From Cognatishimia activa (GTDB lineage Bacteria; Pseudomonadota; Alphaproteobacteria; Rhodobacterales; Rhodobacteraceae), in contig NZ_CP096147.1 in the NCBI RefSeq assembly GCF_026016445.1, positions 2,501-66,500 of the forward strand: DNA of 64,000 bases, written 5' to 3'. The translations under genes were made by a program, and so were the position numbers. Below are positions 1 to 10,963 of this stretch, piece after piece (position 1 is the first letter of the stretch; every line of letters begins with the position of its first letter). Under the pieces are notes generated by a model that was not told the DNA's origin, did no database searches, and saw only the letters and a list, made by a program, of their open reading frames with translations.

Positions 1-265
1 GCTGAAACGAACAGAGTTGTCCAAGTCAAGTACACTAACCCGAGCAATCGAGAGATTGCTCATTTGTTCTTTGCCTTCCAGGCGGGGCCGACCGACATCG
101 GCAGTCTGGGTTCCAAGGTAAAGAGCGGGAAATTATGTATGACTTTTGGTTCAGATCGAAGATCTTAAGCTTGCCAGCTCAAAGATCACCGTCAGACATG
201 ATGAGTTACCAAGCGCTCAAGTAGCGAAGCGGTAGCGCATCAGATTATGTCTTTCTATTTCTGGA
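1..265 (+). other. 3' part of the 16S-23S internal transcribed spacer
   Basis: The window opens inside an rRNA operon, upstream of the 23S gene. No complete tRNA is visible here; spacers of this group usually carry tRNA-Ile and tRNA-Ala, which would lie before the window. A perfect hairpin (GAGCAATC/GATTGCTC with a GAGA loop, 42-61) is followed by TGTTCTTTG (65-73), which resembles a boxB hairpin followed by boxA, the antitermination signals of rRNA operons. The rest is precursor sequence that pairs with sequence beyond the 23S 3' end. Confidence 0.75.
42..73 (+). promoter_or_regulatory. boxB-like hairpin and boxA-like antitermination signal
   Basis: An 8-bp perfect stem with a GAGA loop (42-61) lies three bases before TGTTCTTTG, close to the bacterial boxA consensus TGCTCTTTA. 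The order hairpin then boxA, in an rRNA spacer, fits Nus-factor antitermination before 23S. The assignment is by similarity of arrangement only. Confidence 0.5.

Positions 266-276
<11 letters not shown>
248..276 (+). repeat. 5' arm of the 23S precursor processing stem
   Basis: This stretch is complementary to 3085-3114 beyond the 23S 3' end. The inner 15 bp (262-276 with 3085-3099) match perfectly and pairing continues outward with two mismatches. Such a stem loops out the 23S precursor and is the usual RNase III substrate. Confidence 0.8.
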
Positions 277-3084
<2,808 letters not shown>

Positions 3085-3096
<12 letters not shown>

Positions 3097-3114
3097 CCAG
3101 TAATAGACAGACAT
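3085..3114 (+). repeat. 3' arm of the 23S precursor processing stem
   Basis: Pairs with 248-276. A second, more distal pairing exists between 16-32 and 3154-3169 (16 pairs, one bulge), so the 23S precursor is enclosed by two nested long-range stems. Confidence 0.8.
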
Positions 3115-3224
3115 CACTGGAACCAAACAAGTCATACACAACACAATCAGTAATACTGACTTGGACAACACCGAATAAGTTTGAATTGGCTAAAGCCAAT
3201 ATCAAACTGCTTATCTATTTACTC

Positions 3225-3342
3225 GGTTTGGTGATCATAGCACGAGTGAAACACCCGGTCCCATTCCGAACCCGGCCGTTAAGCACCGTTGCGCCGATGG
3301 TACTGCATCTTAAGGTGTGGGAGAGTAGGGCATCGCCAAACC
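3225..3342 (+). rRNA. rrf: 5S ribosomal RNA
   Basis: About 118 nt with the 5S hallmarks CCCGGTCCCATTCCGAACCC and GGGAGAGTAGG. The ends are set by the terminal helix GGTTTGG/CCAAACC. The flanks 3211-3224 and 3343-3356 continue the helix, giving a 21-bp stem with one mismatch that brackets the precursor. It is the third rRNA of the operon, 128 nt after the 23S. Confidence 0.95.
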
Positions 3343-3405
3343 TAGTAAATAGATAAACAAAAATATGTATCTCTCATAAACGATGATACATCTATTCGAC
3401 CTTGA

Positions 3406-3482
<77 letters not shown>

Positions 3483-3600
3483 GGTCGAATATCCAATACA
3501 CAGCCCGTTAAGACTACAATTGACCCCCCAGATGTTCCGGCGGACATTGGTCCTCCTGACCAACTCCTAATCGCCTACACTGCTTAACGCCTTCACCTCC

Positions 3601-3627
3601 TCAGGCGCATAACCTGAAGGTCGTAGG
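3601..3627 (+). repeat. Partial duplicate of the tRNA-fMet anticodon arm
   Basis: These 27 nt repeat 3433-3459 of the initiator tRNA (anticodon stem-loop plus variable region) with one mismatch. The copy has no acceptor or T arm. Partial tRNA copies just downstream of the intact tRNA are typical footprints of site-specific integration, or remnants of tRNA duplication. No integrase gene is nearby. Confidence 0.75.
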
Positions 3628-3751
3628 GTTGAGCAGCCTCATCTGACTGGTCCAGTTTGATTGTTAGTGCATGATCGGCCTCTGATCCATCGGTATGATG
3701 GTTTCTCGCCAGCTATGTTTACCGGAAACGAGATTTCAACTTCTCCGACTG

Positions 3752-4051
3752 CTAAGGACGCGTGGGATTGCGAATTCCGCGCAAGTGCTGGAGGAACTTG
3801 ATCGCTTGCGATCGAGAGTTCGGAGAAAGTTGGCTTCGGAGCGACGACCGTTTCTCCACGCTCTCACCTAGCCGCCACGCACCATTTTCGAACGAGGCAT
3901 TCATCGCCCCAATCTCAGCGGCGATGGTTCCGATGTGTTGGTCTTCATCCAGAATCCGCCCTACCACCTCTCTATTTAGGTCATATGGCCAGATATATTT
4001 TCCATTGGGTGAGGTCTCGACCTCAAATCCCCAGATCGTGCGCTGTGTCAT
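3752..4051 (-). CDS. Hypothetical small protein, unrecognised
   Basis: An open frame for 99 residues with a good Shine-Dalgarno AAGGATGG a few bases before the ATG at 4051; an upstream in-frame TTG (4072) lacks one. The protein is soluble-looking, with no signal peptide or membrane segment, an acidic middle (residues 30-50) and a basic C-terminus. I recognise no family. It stands alone between the rRNA operon and the acyltransferase operon, near the tRNA-like repeat. An overlapping plus-strand frame of similar length (3762-4100) has no visible ribosome-binding site, so the minus-strand gene is preferred, with moderate confidence. Confidence 0.45.
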   Translation of the reverse strand: MTQRTIWGFEVETSPNGKYIWPYDLNREVVGRILDEDQHIGTIAAEIGAMNASFENGAWRLGESVEKRSSLRSQLSPNSRSQAIKFLQHLRGIRNPTRP

Positions 4052-4195
4052 GATACCATCCTTTTGGGGCAAGGTATCAGGTGCTGGTTTTCCACATTAG
4101 TCAGAATGATAGGTATCTTTTGCAACGCTTACCTCAAAACAACAAATGCAACTAATGAAAATCGCGGTGTGAGGTCTTTTGTGGCTCGAAGAGGA

Positions 4196-4966
4196 TTAAT
4201 CGAAAGGCAGTTGGCGCGGTTTAGCTCTACGCAACAAAATCAAATCTTTAATTCTACCCTTCAGGCTTCTCGGTGGCAGAATTTCGGTGTTCATTTCAAA
4301 TGTTGTACCGGTCAAATTGCGTTGCTTTTGCAGAGCCAGATCAACGCCCCACTCAGCTGCGATTTCAGGAGATAACCCTTGTGGTATTCCCATTTGAGTG
4401 TTGAGCATTCCAGGCATCCACTCATTGATTACGATATCTGGAAAGCGGTCTTTTAGATCAGCAATCATCGCCTTCGTGAAAAGGCGTGAAGCGCCTTTGG
4501 ACACGGAGTATGCAGAAGCTCCGGGCAGGGGGTGCTCTCCTGCAAATGTTGAGACATTCAATATGCGCCCTTTACCACTTGCCTTCATGTTTTCCAAAGC
4601 AGCAAGCGAACAGGAAACAACTCCACCAAAGTTCACGTTGCAGGTGCTGAAATAGCTTTCAGCCGTTTCATCCAGAAGATCACGCTGCGGATAGATGGCA
4701 GCGTTATTGATCAGAAGGGAAATGTTGCCGTGTTGATCGATGATTTGTCTGAAAACCTGTCGTACAGCTTCAGGGTCGGCGACATCCAATTGGTAAGCAA
4801 AGGCTCGATCCTCCGAGAGTGAGACTGTTTCATCCAATCGCTCTTTTTGACGTCCAATTGCCACACAGCGATAGCCCTTTTCACTGAGCTTCAGCACCAT
4901 TGCGCGGCCCAATCCCGAGCCTCCGCCAGTGACGATGACGATACCTTCATCAGGCTGGATCATCAT
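4196..4966 (-). CDS. Short-chain dehydrogenase/reductase (SDR) family protein
   Basis: A 256-residue classical SDR. The Rossmann nucleotide-binding motif TGGGSGLG is at residues 13-20, the NNAA motif at 87-90, the catalytic Ser in NVST at 139 and the YxxxK pair at Tyr153/Lys157. The glycine-rich motif followed by a basic residue suggests NADP(H), but the substrate is unknown. The start is the first ATG of an ATGATG after GGAGGAACT, overlapping the stop of the GMC oxidoreductase by 4 nt, so the two are translationally coupled. The last 30 residues form a basic tail not needed for the fold. As third gene of the operon it probably acts on the same pathway as the GMC enzyme. Confidence 0.85.
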   Translation of the reverse strand: MMIQPDEGIVIVTGGGSGLGRAMVLKLSEKGYRCVAIGRQKERLDETVSLSEDRAFAYQLDVADPEAVRQVFRQIIDQHGNISLLINNAAIYPQRDLLDETAESYFSTCNVNFGGVVSCSLAALENMKASGKGRILNVSTFAGEHPLPGASAYSVSKGASRLFTKAMIADLKDRFPDIVINEWMPGMLNTQMGIPQGLSPEIAAEWGVDLALQKQRNLTGTTFEMNTEILPPRSLKGRIKDLILLRRAKPRQLPFD

Positions 4967-6528
4967 AGTTCCTCCTTTCCTGCATCCACAATTTTTGAGG
5001 CAACGCGCAGGGCGTTCGCAGCGATGGTTAGGCTCGGATTCACGCCCATCGATGTGGGCATGAACGACGCGTCTGTAACCCAAAGGTTCCTTAGACTATG
5101 ACCCCGGCAGTTTTCATTGATGACCGACGTCTTGGGATCAAATCCAGAGCGCAGCGAACCGCATGGATGTCCAAAATTTAGTTGGGGCGAAAGGTTGAGG
5201 GGAAGTCGCTTCAAACCCTTGGTTCCCTTCCAAATAGCACGTCTGAATGCCTTGCGGCGGGCGTGAAATTCATCGTGATAATGGTATTCGATTTGAATGC
5301 GGTCCGGGTCAGAAGGATCATGAAGCACGCGGTTTTCCCGATAGGGCAGGTCTTCAAGCAAACCGACAAAGATTTGCGCATCGCCAAACAGCTTTTCCGA
5401 GATGACAGCAGGTAGGCGTAAAAAATCACGACCCATCCGCCAATTCTTCAGGCGGGATCGCGACATCATCTGGCAAAGATAGTGATGAATTTCGCCATAA
5501 GAGGCCTTCACCCCCATTGATTGGAAGCTGCCCTGTCTACGGTTGCCCGACAAATAGAAATCTCGCAACGCGATTGCTTTGGTAGGCATTTGACCGTGCA
5601 GCTTTTGTTTTGGCCAGAGTGCATAGAGCTCATTGGCATGAAACATGATGTGCCGGCCAACCAAATCCATCTCATTACATGGTCCTGCTGGCCATAGTTC
5701 GCACGCAGAATTCAAAAGAATTTTAGGGGAGCCATAGGCACCAGCAGCGAGCACGAAATGATCTGCGGTGAGCTGCAGCGCTTCGCCATGCAAGTTGATT
5801 TCTATGGCCTGAACAGAAGAATCCAACCCTATAAGACGAGTGACCCTCGCTTCGGACAGCAGAAATGCATTGCCTGTTGCCAAAGCAGGCTCTACGCCAG
5901 CTGAGCGCGCATCTAGTTTCGGGTGATCAGAGAGGCAGGACGTATTGTCGGTTGGATCAGGAGAGCCTGCAGTGTGCGCGTGATAGGGGTGAAGCCCTGC
6001 GCTTTTTAAGCTCTTAATGAGGTTAGCTTCGCCCTCCGTAAATGATGGGGCATTTTCTAGGTTTGATTGGCTTTCGGGCGATAACGGGTCTTGAGAACCA
6101 TAAACCTCAAATTGACGTGTGGCGCGATCAAACCACGGGCGCATCTCATTATATGAAGTCGGCCAGCCATTGGTCGGGTGGGGAATATCTTCTGAATGGT
6201 CGAGGTCATTCCGCGTAGGGCGCTCTAATGTACCCGCATAAAAGGTTGATGAGCCACCGACGCTTGCACCGACCGGGCCGAAGAACTCTGATGTTTCGCC
6301 ATCAATCTTGGCTGAAATTGGTTGGGGCCAAAGCCCACGCGCAAGCCTTGCTGCTGGAAGAATGGCGTCTGACAGTTGGTTGGTTTGCGCTCTTGGAAGG
6401 GATTTTCCATATTCAATAAACAGAACCTTTTTCCCAGCCTCAGCGAGCGCACGTCCAGCTGAGCCGCCGCCAATTCCTGCGCCGATTACAATGACATCCC
6501 AATGTGTGTCTGCGTATGGATGGCTCAT
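4963..6528 (-). CDS. GMC-type FAD-dependent oxidoreductase
   Basis: A 521-residue flavoprotein. The FAD-binding motif GAGIGGG begins at residue 16, followed by an acidic residue ending beta-2 (LFIE), and the C-terminal GMC signature region (NLWVTDASFMPTSMGVNPSL) holds the catalytic-site Asn. These enzymes oxidise alcohols, sugars or sterols using FAD. No signal peptide is seen, so it is likely cytoplasmic or membrane-associated. ATGA overlaps join it to the acyltransferase upstream and the SDR downstream; the Shine-Dalgarno lies inside the upstream gene. The true substrate is unknown; with an acyltransferase next door, a lipid or glycan modification is an inference. Confidence 0.88.
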   Translation of the reverse strand: MSHPYADTHWDVIVIGAGIGGGSAGRALAEAGKKVLFIEYGKSLPRAQTNQLSDAILPAARLARGLWPQPISAKIDGETSEFFGPVGASVGGSSTFYAGTLERPTRNDLDHSEDIPHPTNGWPTSYNEMRPWFDRATRQFEVYGSQDPLSPESQSNLENAPSFTEGEANLIKSLKSAGLHPYHAHTAGSPDPTDNTSCLSDHPKLDARSAGVEPALATGNAFLLSEARVTRLIGLDSSVQAIEINLHGEALQLTADHFVLAAGAYGSPKILLNSACELWPAGPCNEMDLVGRHIMFHANELYALWPKQKLHGQMPTKAIALRDFYLSGNRRQGSFQSMGVKASYGEIHHYLCQMMSRSRLKNWRMGRDFLRLPAVISEKLFGDAQIFVGLLEDLPYRENRVLHDPSDPDRIQIEYHYHDEFHARRKAFRRAIWKGTKGLKRLPLNLSPQLNFGHPCGSLRSGFDPKTSVINENCRGHSLRNLWVTDASFMPTSMGVNPSLTIAANALRVASKIVDAGKEEL

Positions 6529-8534
6529 TTTCCATCCCCCCCAAAGATCGGGTCAAACACGGACCTTACGCGAATTGCAGCACTATTGGTGAGGTGGTTG
6601 TTGTCAAAGTACTGTCCTACGTTTTCATGTACGGCAGAGCAAAGCCCGTCATCACAGAGTTCATCCCAAATACTTATCAACTGAAGCTTTCCTTGGGTCT
6701 CAAGCATTTCCCATACGCGATTGGGTTCGGTTTGGCGCGCTTCAGTAATTGGGACTGGAATGGTCGGATTTGCACGTTCGATGCGTGCGAGTGGTTGATC
6801 CTTCAGAGCCAAAGATCGAGCGGCGATGCGACTGTCGTAGTCTGCGATTTCGGGTGGCTGCTGCATCACATAGATGTTCAGCCCTAGAGCGTTTAATTTG
6901 GTCACCGTGGCATCAGCAGCGAATGTCAACGTGTCCGCTTGTTCGTTTTCTGGATGCTCGGGAGCCCAGACACGGATCTTATTGTGTTGGTCGAGCCCTG
7001 TTCCGGTACCGGTCCAGTAATAGGACCAGCGGCCAATGAGCAAAACGCGTTTCAGACCGGGCATTTCTGCAATGGCAGCCTCGATCTGCTGATTAGACAC
7101 GCCACATTCCGCGTTTTGACTTGGTGTCGCTGCGGTTTCTTCTTTTTCGATCCCAAAGAATGGAGCGCAGCCGGCACGCCAAATGATGACGCCTGGTACC
7201 TTGGCCTCAAGGCTCGCAAGATCCAATCCTTCGCGCATGGCGCGCACATGGCTGTCGCCCCAGACCAGAATCTCTGGATCGCCTTCCGGGCCGATGGGGC
7301 AGAGCTCAATGCCTTCCAGCGCCCCATTTTCTGCGATGTAGCAACGGCTCCAATCTTGTAAGAAGTCCGCAGTGGCGTTGATGTGAATCTGCGCTTGGTC
7401 AGAGAAACGCGTGACGATGCCGTCGCGTTTGAAAATCACGCCTGACGCAGCAAGTGCGAGCACCGAGAGTGCGGCAGTGCCCAGGAATATCTTGCGACCA
7501 CTGATGCGAGTGTTTTGACGAACGGGAGTTTCAATATAGCGCCAGCTTAGAGTGGCGATAAGGATGCTTATGAGCAGCCAAAGTGAAAGCTCAAATAGGC
7601 CCAGCTCGTCGCCACGCAGGTAGAGAGCCAATACGAGGATCGGCCAATGCCAGAGATAGAGCGAATAAGAAATACGCCCGAAGAAAGTCGCAAGTTTTCC
7701 TGAAAGGGCGGTGTTAACGACGTTATTGGCGTTACCATTGAGGAGCAACAAAACCGTGCCGACTACTGGGAGCAGGGCGAAGTAGCCGGGAAAATATGCC
7801 CCGGCCGGGATGATCAGAAATCCTAAGCAGATACTCAAAAGACCAATCAGTGAAACACTGGCATGCAATGTCGGAGCTGAAGAGCGCTCAGCAAAAAAGA
7901 TTGCAAGCAGGACGCCAGAGAGCAGTTCCCACGCACGGAAGGGAAAAAGGAAGAATGCAGCAGTAGGGTAGCTCGGAGTTAGCAATACACATGCTAGAAG
8001 TGATATGATCCATAGAAGAACGAGCGTCGCGAGGAAGCTTCTTCTCGCCCATGCCAGACCCAAAAAGAGCAACGGAAGAACGATGTAGAATTGTTCTTCA
8101 ACCGCCAAAGACCAGGTGTGCAATAGGGGTTTTTCTTCAGAAGCGGTGTCGAAGTAGCCAGCGCTTCTGAAGAAAAGGACATTGGAAAGATAAACCGTTG
8201 TGGCGATCGCAGATTTTGCGAATTCTCGATATTCGAATGGTAAAAGGATCAGCCAACCGATCGCCATTGTCACAAACAGCATCGCGAAAAACGCCGGGGC
8301 TAGCCGTCGAAAACGGCGGATGTAAAACGCGAAGATATCGATCCGGCCAGTTGCGCGATGTTCTCGCAAGAGGATGCCTCCGATCAGGAATCCTGAAATA
8401 ACAAAGAACACGTCAACGCCGGTAAAACCGCCCTGAATTGGTGCGCCATAATGGTAGAGCACGACCGACAAGACCGCGATGGCGCGCAAGCCATCAATCT
8501 CCGGTCGATATGGCAAATGGGGTTGCTCTGTCAT
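6525..8534 (-). CDS. Membrane acyltransferase (acyltransferase 3 / OafA family) with C-terminal SGNH domain
   Basis: A 669-residue protein with the two-part architecture of O-acetyltransferases such as OafA. Residues about 10-370 form a multi-pass acyltransferase-3 domain starting with the typical PYRPEIDGLRAIAVL block and the conserved histidine in VLYHYG. Residues about 400-660 form a periplasmic SGNH-hydrolase-like domain with GDSH (block I) and a DxxH-type block near the end (DNNHLT). Such proteins transfer acyl groups from the cytoplasm onto surface glycans. The ATG at 8534 is used; a GTG directly before it is possible, and neither has a strong Shine-Dalgarno. First gene of an overlapping three-gene operon. 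Confidence 0.9.
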   Translation of the reverse strand: MTEQPHLPYRPEIDGLRAIAVLSVVLYHYGAPIQGGFTGVDVFFVISGFLIGGILLREHRATGRIDIFAFYIRRFRRLAPAFFAMLFVTMAIGWLILLPFEYREFAKSAIATTVYLSNVLFFRSAGYFDTASEEKPLLHTWSLAVEEQFYIVLPLLFLGLAWARRSFLATLVLLWIISLLACVLLTPSYPTAAFFLFPFRAWELLSGVLLAIFFAERSSAPTLHASVSLIGLLSICLGFLIIPAGAYFPGYFALLPVVGTVLLLLNGNANNVVNTALSGKLATFFGRISYSLYLWHWPILVLALYLRGDELGLFELSLWLLISILIATLSWRYIETPVRQNTRISGRKIFLGTAALSVLALAASGVIFKRDGIVTRFSDQAQIHINATADFLQDWSRCYIAENGALEGIELCPIGPEGDPEILVWGDSHVRAMREGLDLASLEAKVPGVIIWRAGCAPFFGIEKEETAATPSQNAECGVSNQQIEAAIAEMPGLKRVLLIGRWSYYWTGTGTGLDQHNKIRVWAPEHPENEQADTLTFAADATVTKLNALGLNIYVMQQPPEIADYDSRIAARSLALKDQPLARIERANPTIPVPITEARQTEPNRVWEMLETQGKLQLISIWDELCDDGLCSAVHENVGQYFDNNHLTNSAAIRVRSVFDPIFGGDGK

Positions 8535-8710
8535 CACTCACTCGAACGCCTCAAAATCATCGCCCTCATGGGCATGTGTTTGACGCTTAGATTTCTTATT
8601 TCGCTAGAGATTAGCTGGATGCAGCTCTACAAATCAATTGAGACGAAGATAAGTCAAGAAACTGCGATTTCTGCAGCCGAGAGCGAGGAGCTTGGATGTT
8701 CTAATTGGAA

Positions 8711-8741
8711 ACGAAAACGGACCCCCGATGAGGGAGCCCGT
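8711..8741 (-). terminator. Intrinsic terminator after the malyl-CoA lyase gene
   Basis: Read on the minus strand, ACGGGCTCCC and GGGGGTCCGT form a stem with a short loop followed by TTTTCGTTT. It lies 20 nt beyond the stop codon at 8762. Confidence 0.75.
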
Positions 8742-8761
8742 AAAGTACTCATTCAGATGGC

Positions 8762-9739
8762 TTAGTGGCCTGCAATCTGCTTGGCTTTTTCCACCAAAAC
8801 TTCGGCCTGGCGAATGGATGCGTAATCGATCAGGCGGCCGTCCAAAGATACCGCACCTTTGCCTGCTGCTTCGGCTTCCGCCATGGCTTCCAGAATACGC
8901 TGCGCCTTGGTGATTTCCGCGTCAGATGGGCTCATGACTTCGTTGGCCAGAGCGATCTGGCTTGGGTGAATTGCCCATTTGCCTTCACAACCCAGAACTG
9001 CTGCGCGTTTCGCTGCAGCGCGGTAGCCGTCTGCGTCTTGGAAGTCACCGAATGGACCGTCGATTGGGCGCAGACCGTTCGCACGTGCCGCCACAACCAT
9101 ACGTGCCAGAGCGTAGTGCCACATGTCGCCCCAGTGGGTTTCACGAGAGCCGTCATCTGCAGGATCGGTCAAGACGGAGTAGTCTTTGTTTACGCCGCCG
9201 ATGATGGTGGTACGTGCGCGTGTTGATGCCGCGTAGTCTGCAACACCAAAGTGCAGGGACTCGTTGCGTTTGGAGGCTGCAGCGATCTCGTGAACGTTCT
9301 GCATGCCAAGCGCAGTCTCGATAATGTGCTCAAAACCAATGCGCTTATTGTAGCCTTTTGCGTCTTCGATCTGAGTAACCATCATGTCGACCGCATAGAC
9401 GTCGGCAGCTGTACCAACCTTCGGGATCATAATCAGGTCAAGGCGTTCGCCTGCCTGTTCAACCACATCAACAACGTCGCGATACATGTAATGGGTGTCC
9501 AAGCCGTTGATACGCACGGACATGGATTTGTTGCCCCAGTCAATCTCGTTCAGCGCTTGGATGATGTTTTTGCGAGCCTGTTCTTTTTCGTCCGGCGCAA
9601 CTGCGTCTTCCAGGTCGAGGAAGATCACGTCCACATCGGACTCAGCCGCTTTTTGGAACATGCCTGGCTGGCTGCCTGGTACGGCCAGTTCGCTGCGGTT
9701 TAGACGCCCTGGCGCCTGTTCAATTGGGTGAAAACTCAT
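8762..9739 (-). CDS. L-malyl-CoA / beta-methylmalyl-CoA lyase-type enzyme (HpcH/CitE family)
   Basis: A 325-residue member of the HpcH/HpaI/CitE lyase family, close in length and in several blocks (FLDLEDAVAPDEK, SVRINGLDT, IMIPKVG, GKWAIHPSQIALANEV) to the malyl-CoA lyase Mcl1 of Rhodobacter. Mcl1 cleaves malyl-CoA to acetyl-CoA and glyoxylate, and beta-methylmalyl-CoA in the ethylmalonyl-CoA pathway. The start at 9739 gives the usual MSFHP N-terminus and has GGAGGAG upstream; the longer frame to 9820 is not needed. Some Mcl1-typical stretches differ (a longer, charged central loop around residues 170-205), so it could be a paralogue with another acyl-CoA substrate. It stands alone with its own terminator. 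Confidence 0.75.
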   Translation of the reverse strand: MSFHPIEQAPGRLNRSELAVPGSQPGMFQKAAESDVDVIFLDLEDAVAPDEKEQARKNIIQALNEIDWGNKSMSVRINGLDTHYMYRDVVDVVEQAGERLDLIMIPKVGTAADVYAVDMMVTQIEDAKGYNKRIGFEHIIETALGMQNVHEIAAASKRNESLHFGVADYAASTRARTTIIGGVNKDYSVLTDPADDGSRETHWGDMWHYALARMVVAARANGLRPIDGPFGDFQDADGYRAAAKRAAVLGCEGKWAIHPSQIALANEVMSPSDAEITKAQRILEAMAEAEAAGKGAVSLDGRLIDYASIRQAEVLVEKAKQIAGH

Positions 9740-9934
9740 GGACCTAACTCCTCCGACAATTCGGTGTTGCTCTCGCACGGTGCATTCCGGCTGGTCACGG
9801 AAAGTAGGTGTGATTCTCATTTTAGAAGTATCAAAAAGCGTACCACGATACCGCGTCTGCGACAGATAACGTTAACGCTGAGGGTGATCTTGTATGATTA
9901 TTTCCTGTCGGAAACAACGTGCACAAATGCATAC

Positions 9935-9963
9935 AAAAAAGGGCGGATGCGAGGTCCGCCCTT
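9935..9963 (-). terminator. Intrinsic terminator of the opp operon
   Basis: On the minus strand GGGCGGACC and TCCGCCC pair around a 5-base loop and are followed by six T. It lies 20 nt beyond the last opp gene. Confidence 0.9.
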
Positions 9964-9982
9964 AGGGTCAATTTGTGATTCC

Positions 9983-10963
9983 TTATGCCTCGAGTTTTTC
10001 GAGGTGACAGGCCTTTTGACGATCCCCGAAGTAGGCTGGCTCCGGGCGCACCTCCAAGCAGCGATCAAACCGTTTTGGGCAGCGTGATTGGAACAGGCAG
10101 CCAGTAGGCAGGTTCAATGGACTTGGAAGGTCGCCGTCCAGAATTTCTGGATCAAGCTTGGCATCTGGGTCGGGGACTGGGACTGCTGACAGAAGCGCAC
10201 GCGTGTAAGGGTGCTGTGGGTTTTGTACTAAGACATCCGCCTGCGCCTTTTCCATCATGCCACCCAGATACATCACAAGGATTTCGTCAGAGATATGGCG
10301 CACGACACCAAGATCATGTGCGACAAAAATCAAAGTGAGCCCCATGTCTTGCTGCAAGTCCTGAAGCAGGTTCACCACTTGCGCCTGGATGGATACGTCC
10401 AAAGCAGAGACAGGTTCGTCACAGAGCAGCACCTTGGGTTCTGCCGCTAAGGCGCGTGCGATACCGATCCGTTGGCACTGGCCACCAGAAAACTCATGCG
10501 GATAGCGGTTGGCATTGCGGCGCGGAATGCCGACGCGGTCGAGCAGGGCATGCACACGGGTCGCGCGTGCGGCTGCATTCATCTCTGGAAAGAACATGAC
10601 CAGCGGTTCGGCTATAATCTCACGGATAGTCATGCGCGGGTTCAGGGAGGCTACAGGATCTTGAAAGATCATCTGTACCTGACGCCGCAGGGCCTGCACA
10701 TCTTTGCGAGAATTGTAGTCGACCTGTTTACCTTCCAAATGCACGGTGCCGCCGGAAGGTTTCACCAGACCGGCAATGGATCGAATAAGCGTGGACTTGC
10801 CACATCCACTTTCGCCGACAACACCCAAAGTCTGCCCTTTTTCGACAGAGAAGGTCACACCATTGACCGCTTTCAGAACCGAAGCGGTGGACCACGGCCA
10901 TTTTTTGGATTGCAGCAGTTGAAACTGGACCGAAAGATCCTGAACAGAGAGCATTTCAGTCAT
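9983..10963 (-). CDS. oppF: Peptide ABC transporter ATP-binding protein, OppF-type
   Basis: A 326-residue ATPase of an oligopeptide/dipeptide importer. Walker A is GESGCGKST, the ABC signature SGGQCQRIGIARAL, and Walker B VLLCDEPVSALD. The C-terminal extension has the cysteines (CLFQSRCP and C-x6-C) found in Opp/Dpp ATPases that bind a [4Fe-4S] cluster. It couples ATP hydrolysis to import with OppD. The ATG overlaps the stop of oppD. Last gene of the opp operon before a strong terminator. Confidence 0.9.
   Translation of the reverse strand: MTEMLSVQDLSVQFQLLQSKKWPWSTASVLKAVNGVTFSVEKGQTLGVVGESGCGKSTLIRSIAGLVKPSGGTVHLEGKQVDYNSRKDVQALRRQVQMIFQDPVASLNPRMTIREIIAEPLVMFFPEMNAAARATRVHALLDRVGIPRRNANRYPHEFSGGQCQRIGIARALAAEPKVLLCDEPVSALDVSIQAQVVNLLQDLQQDMGLTLIFVAHDLGVVRHISDEILVMYLGGMMEKAQADVLVQNPQHPYTRALLSAVPVPDPDAKLDPEILDGDLPSPLNLPTGCLFQSRCPKRFDRCLEVRPEPAYFGDRQKACHLEKLEA

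Noticed and set aside
3762..4100. 112-codon plus-strand frame opposite the small minus-strand gene
   Set aside because: No ribosome-binding site; the minus-strand frame has a clear one.
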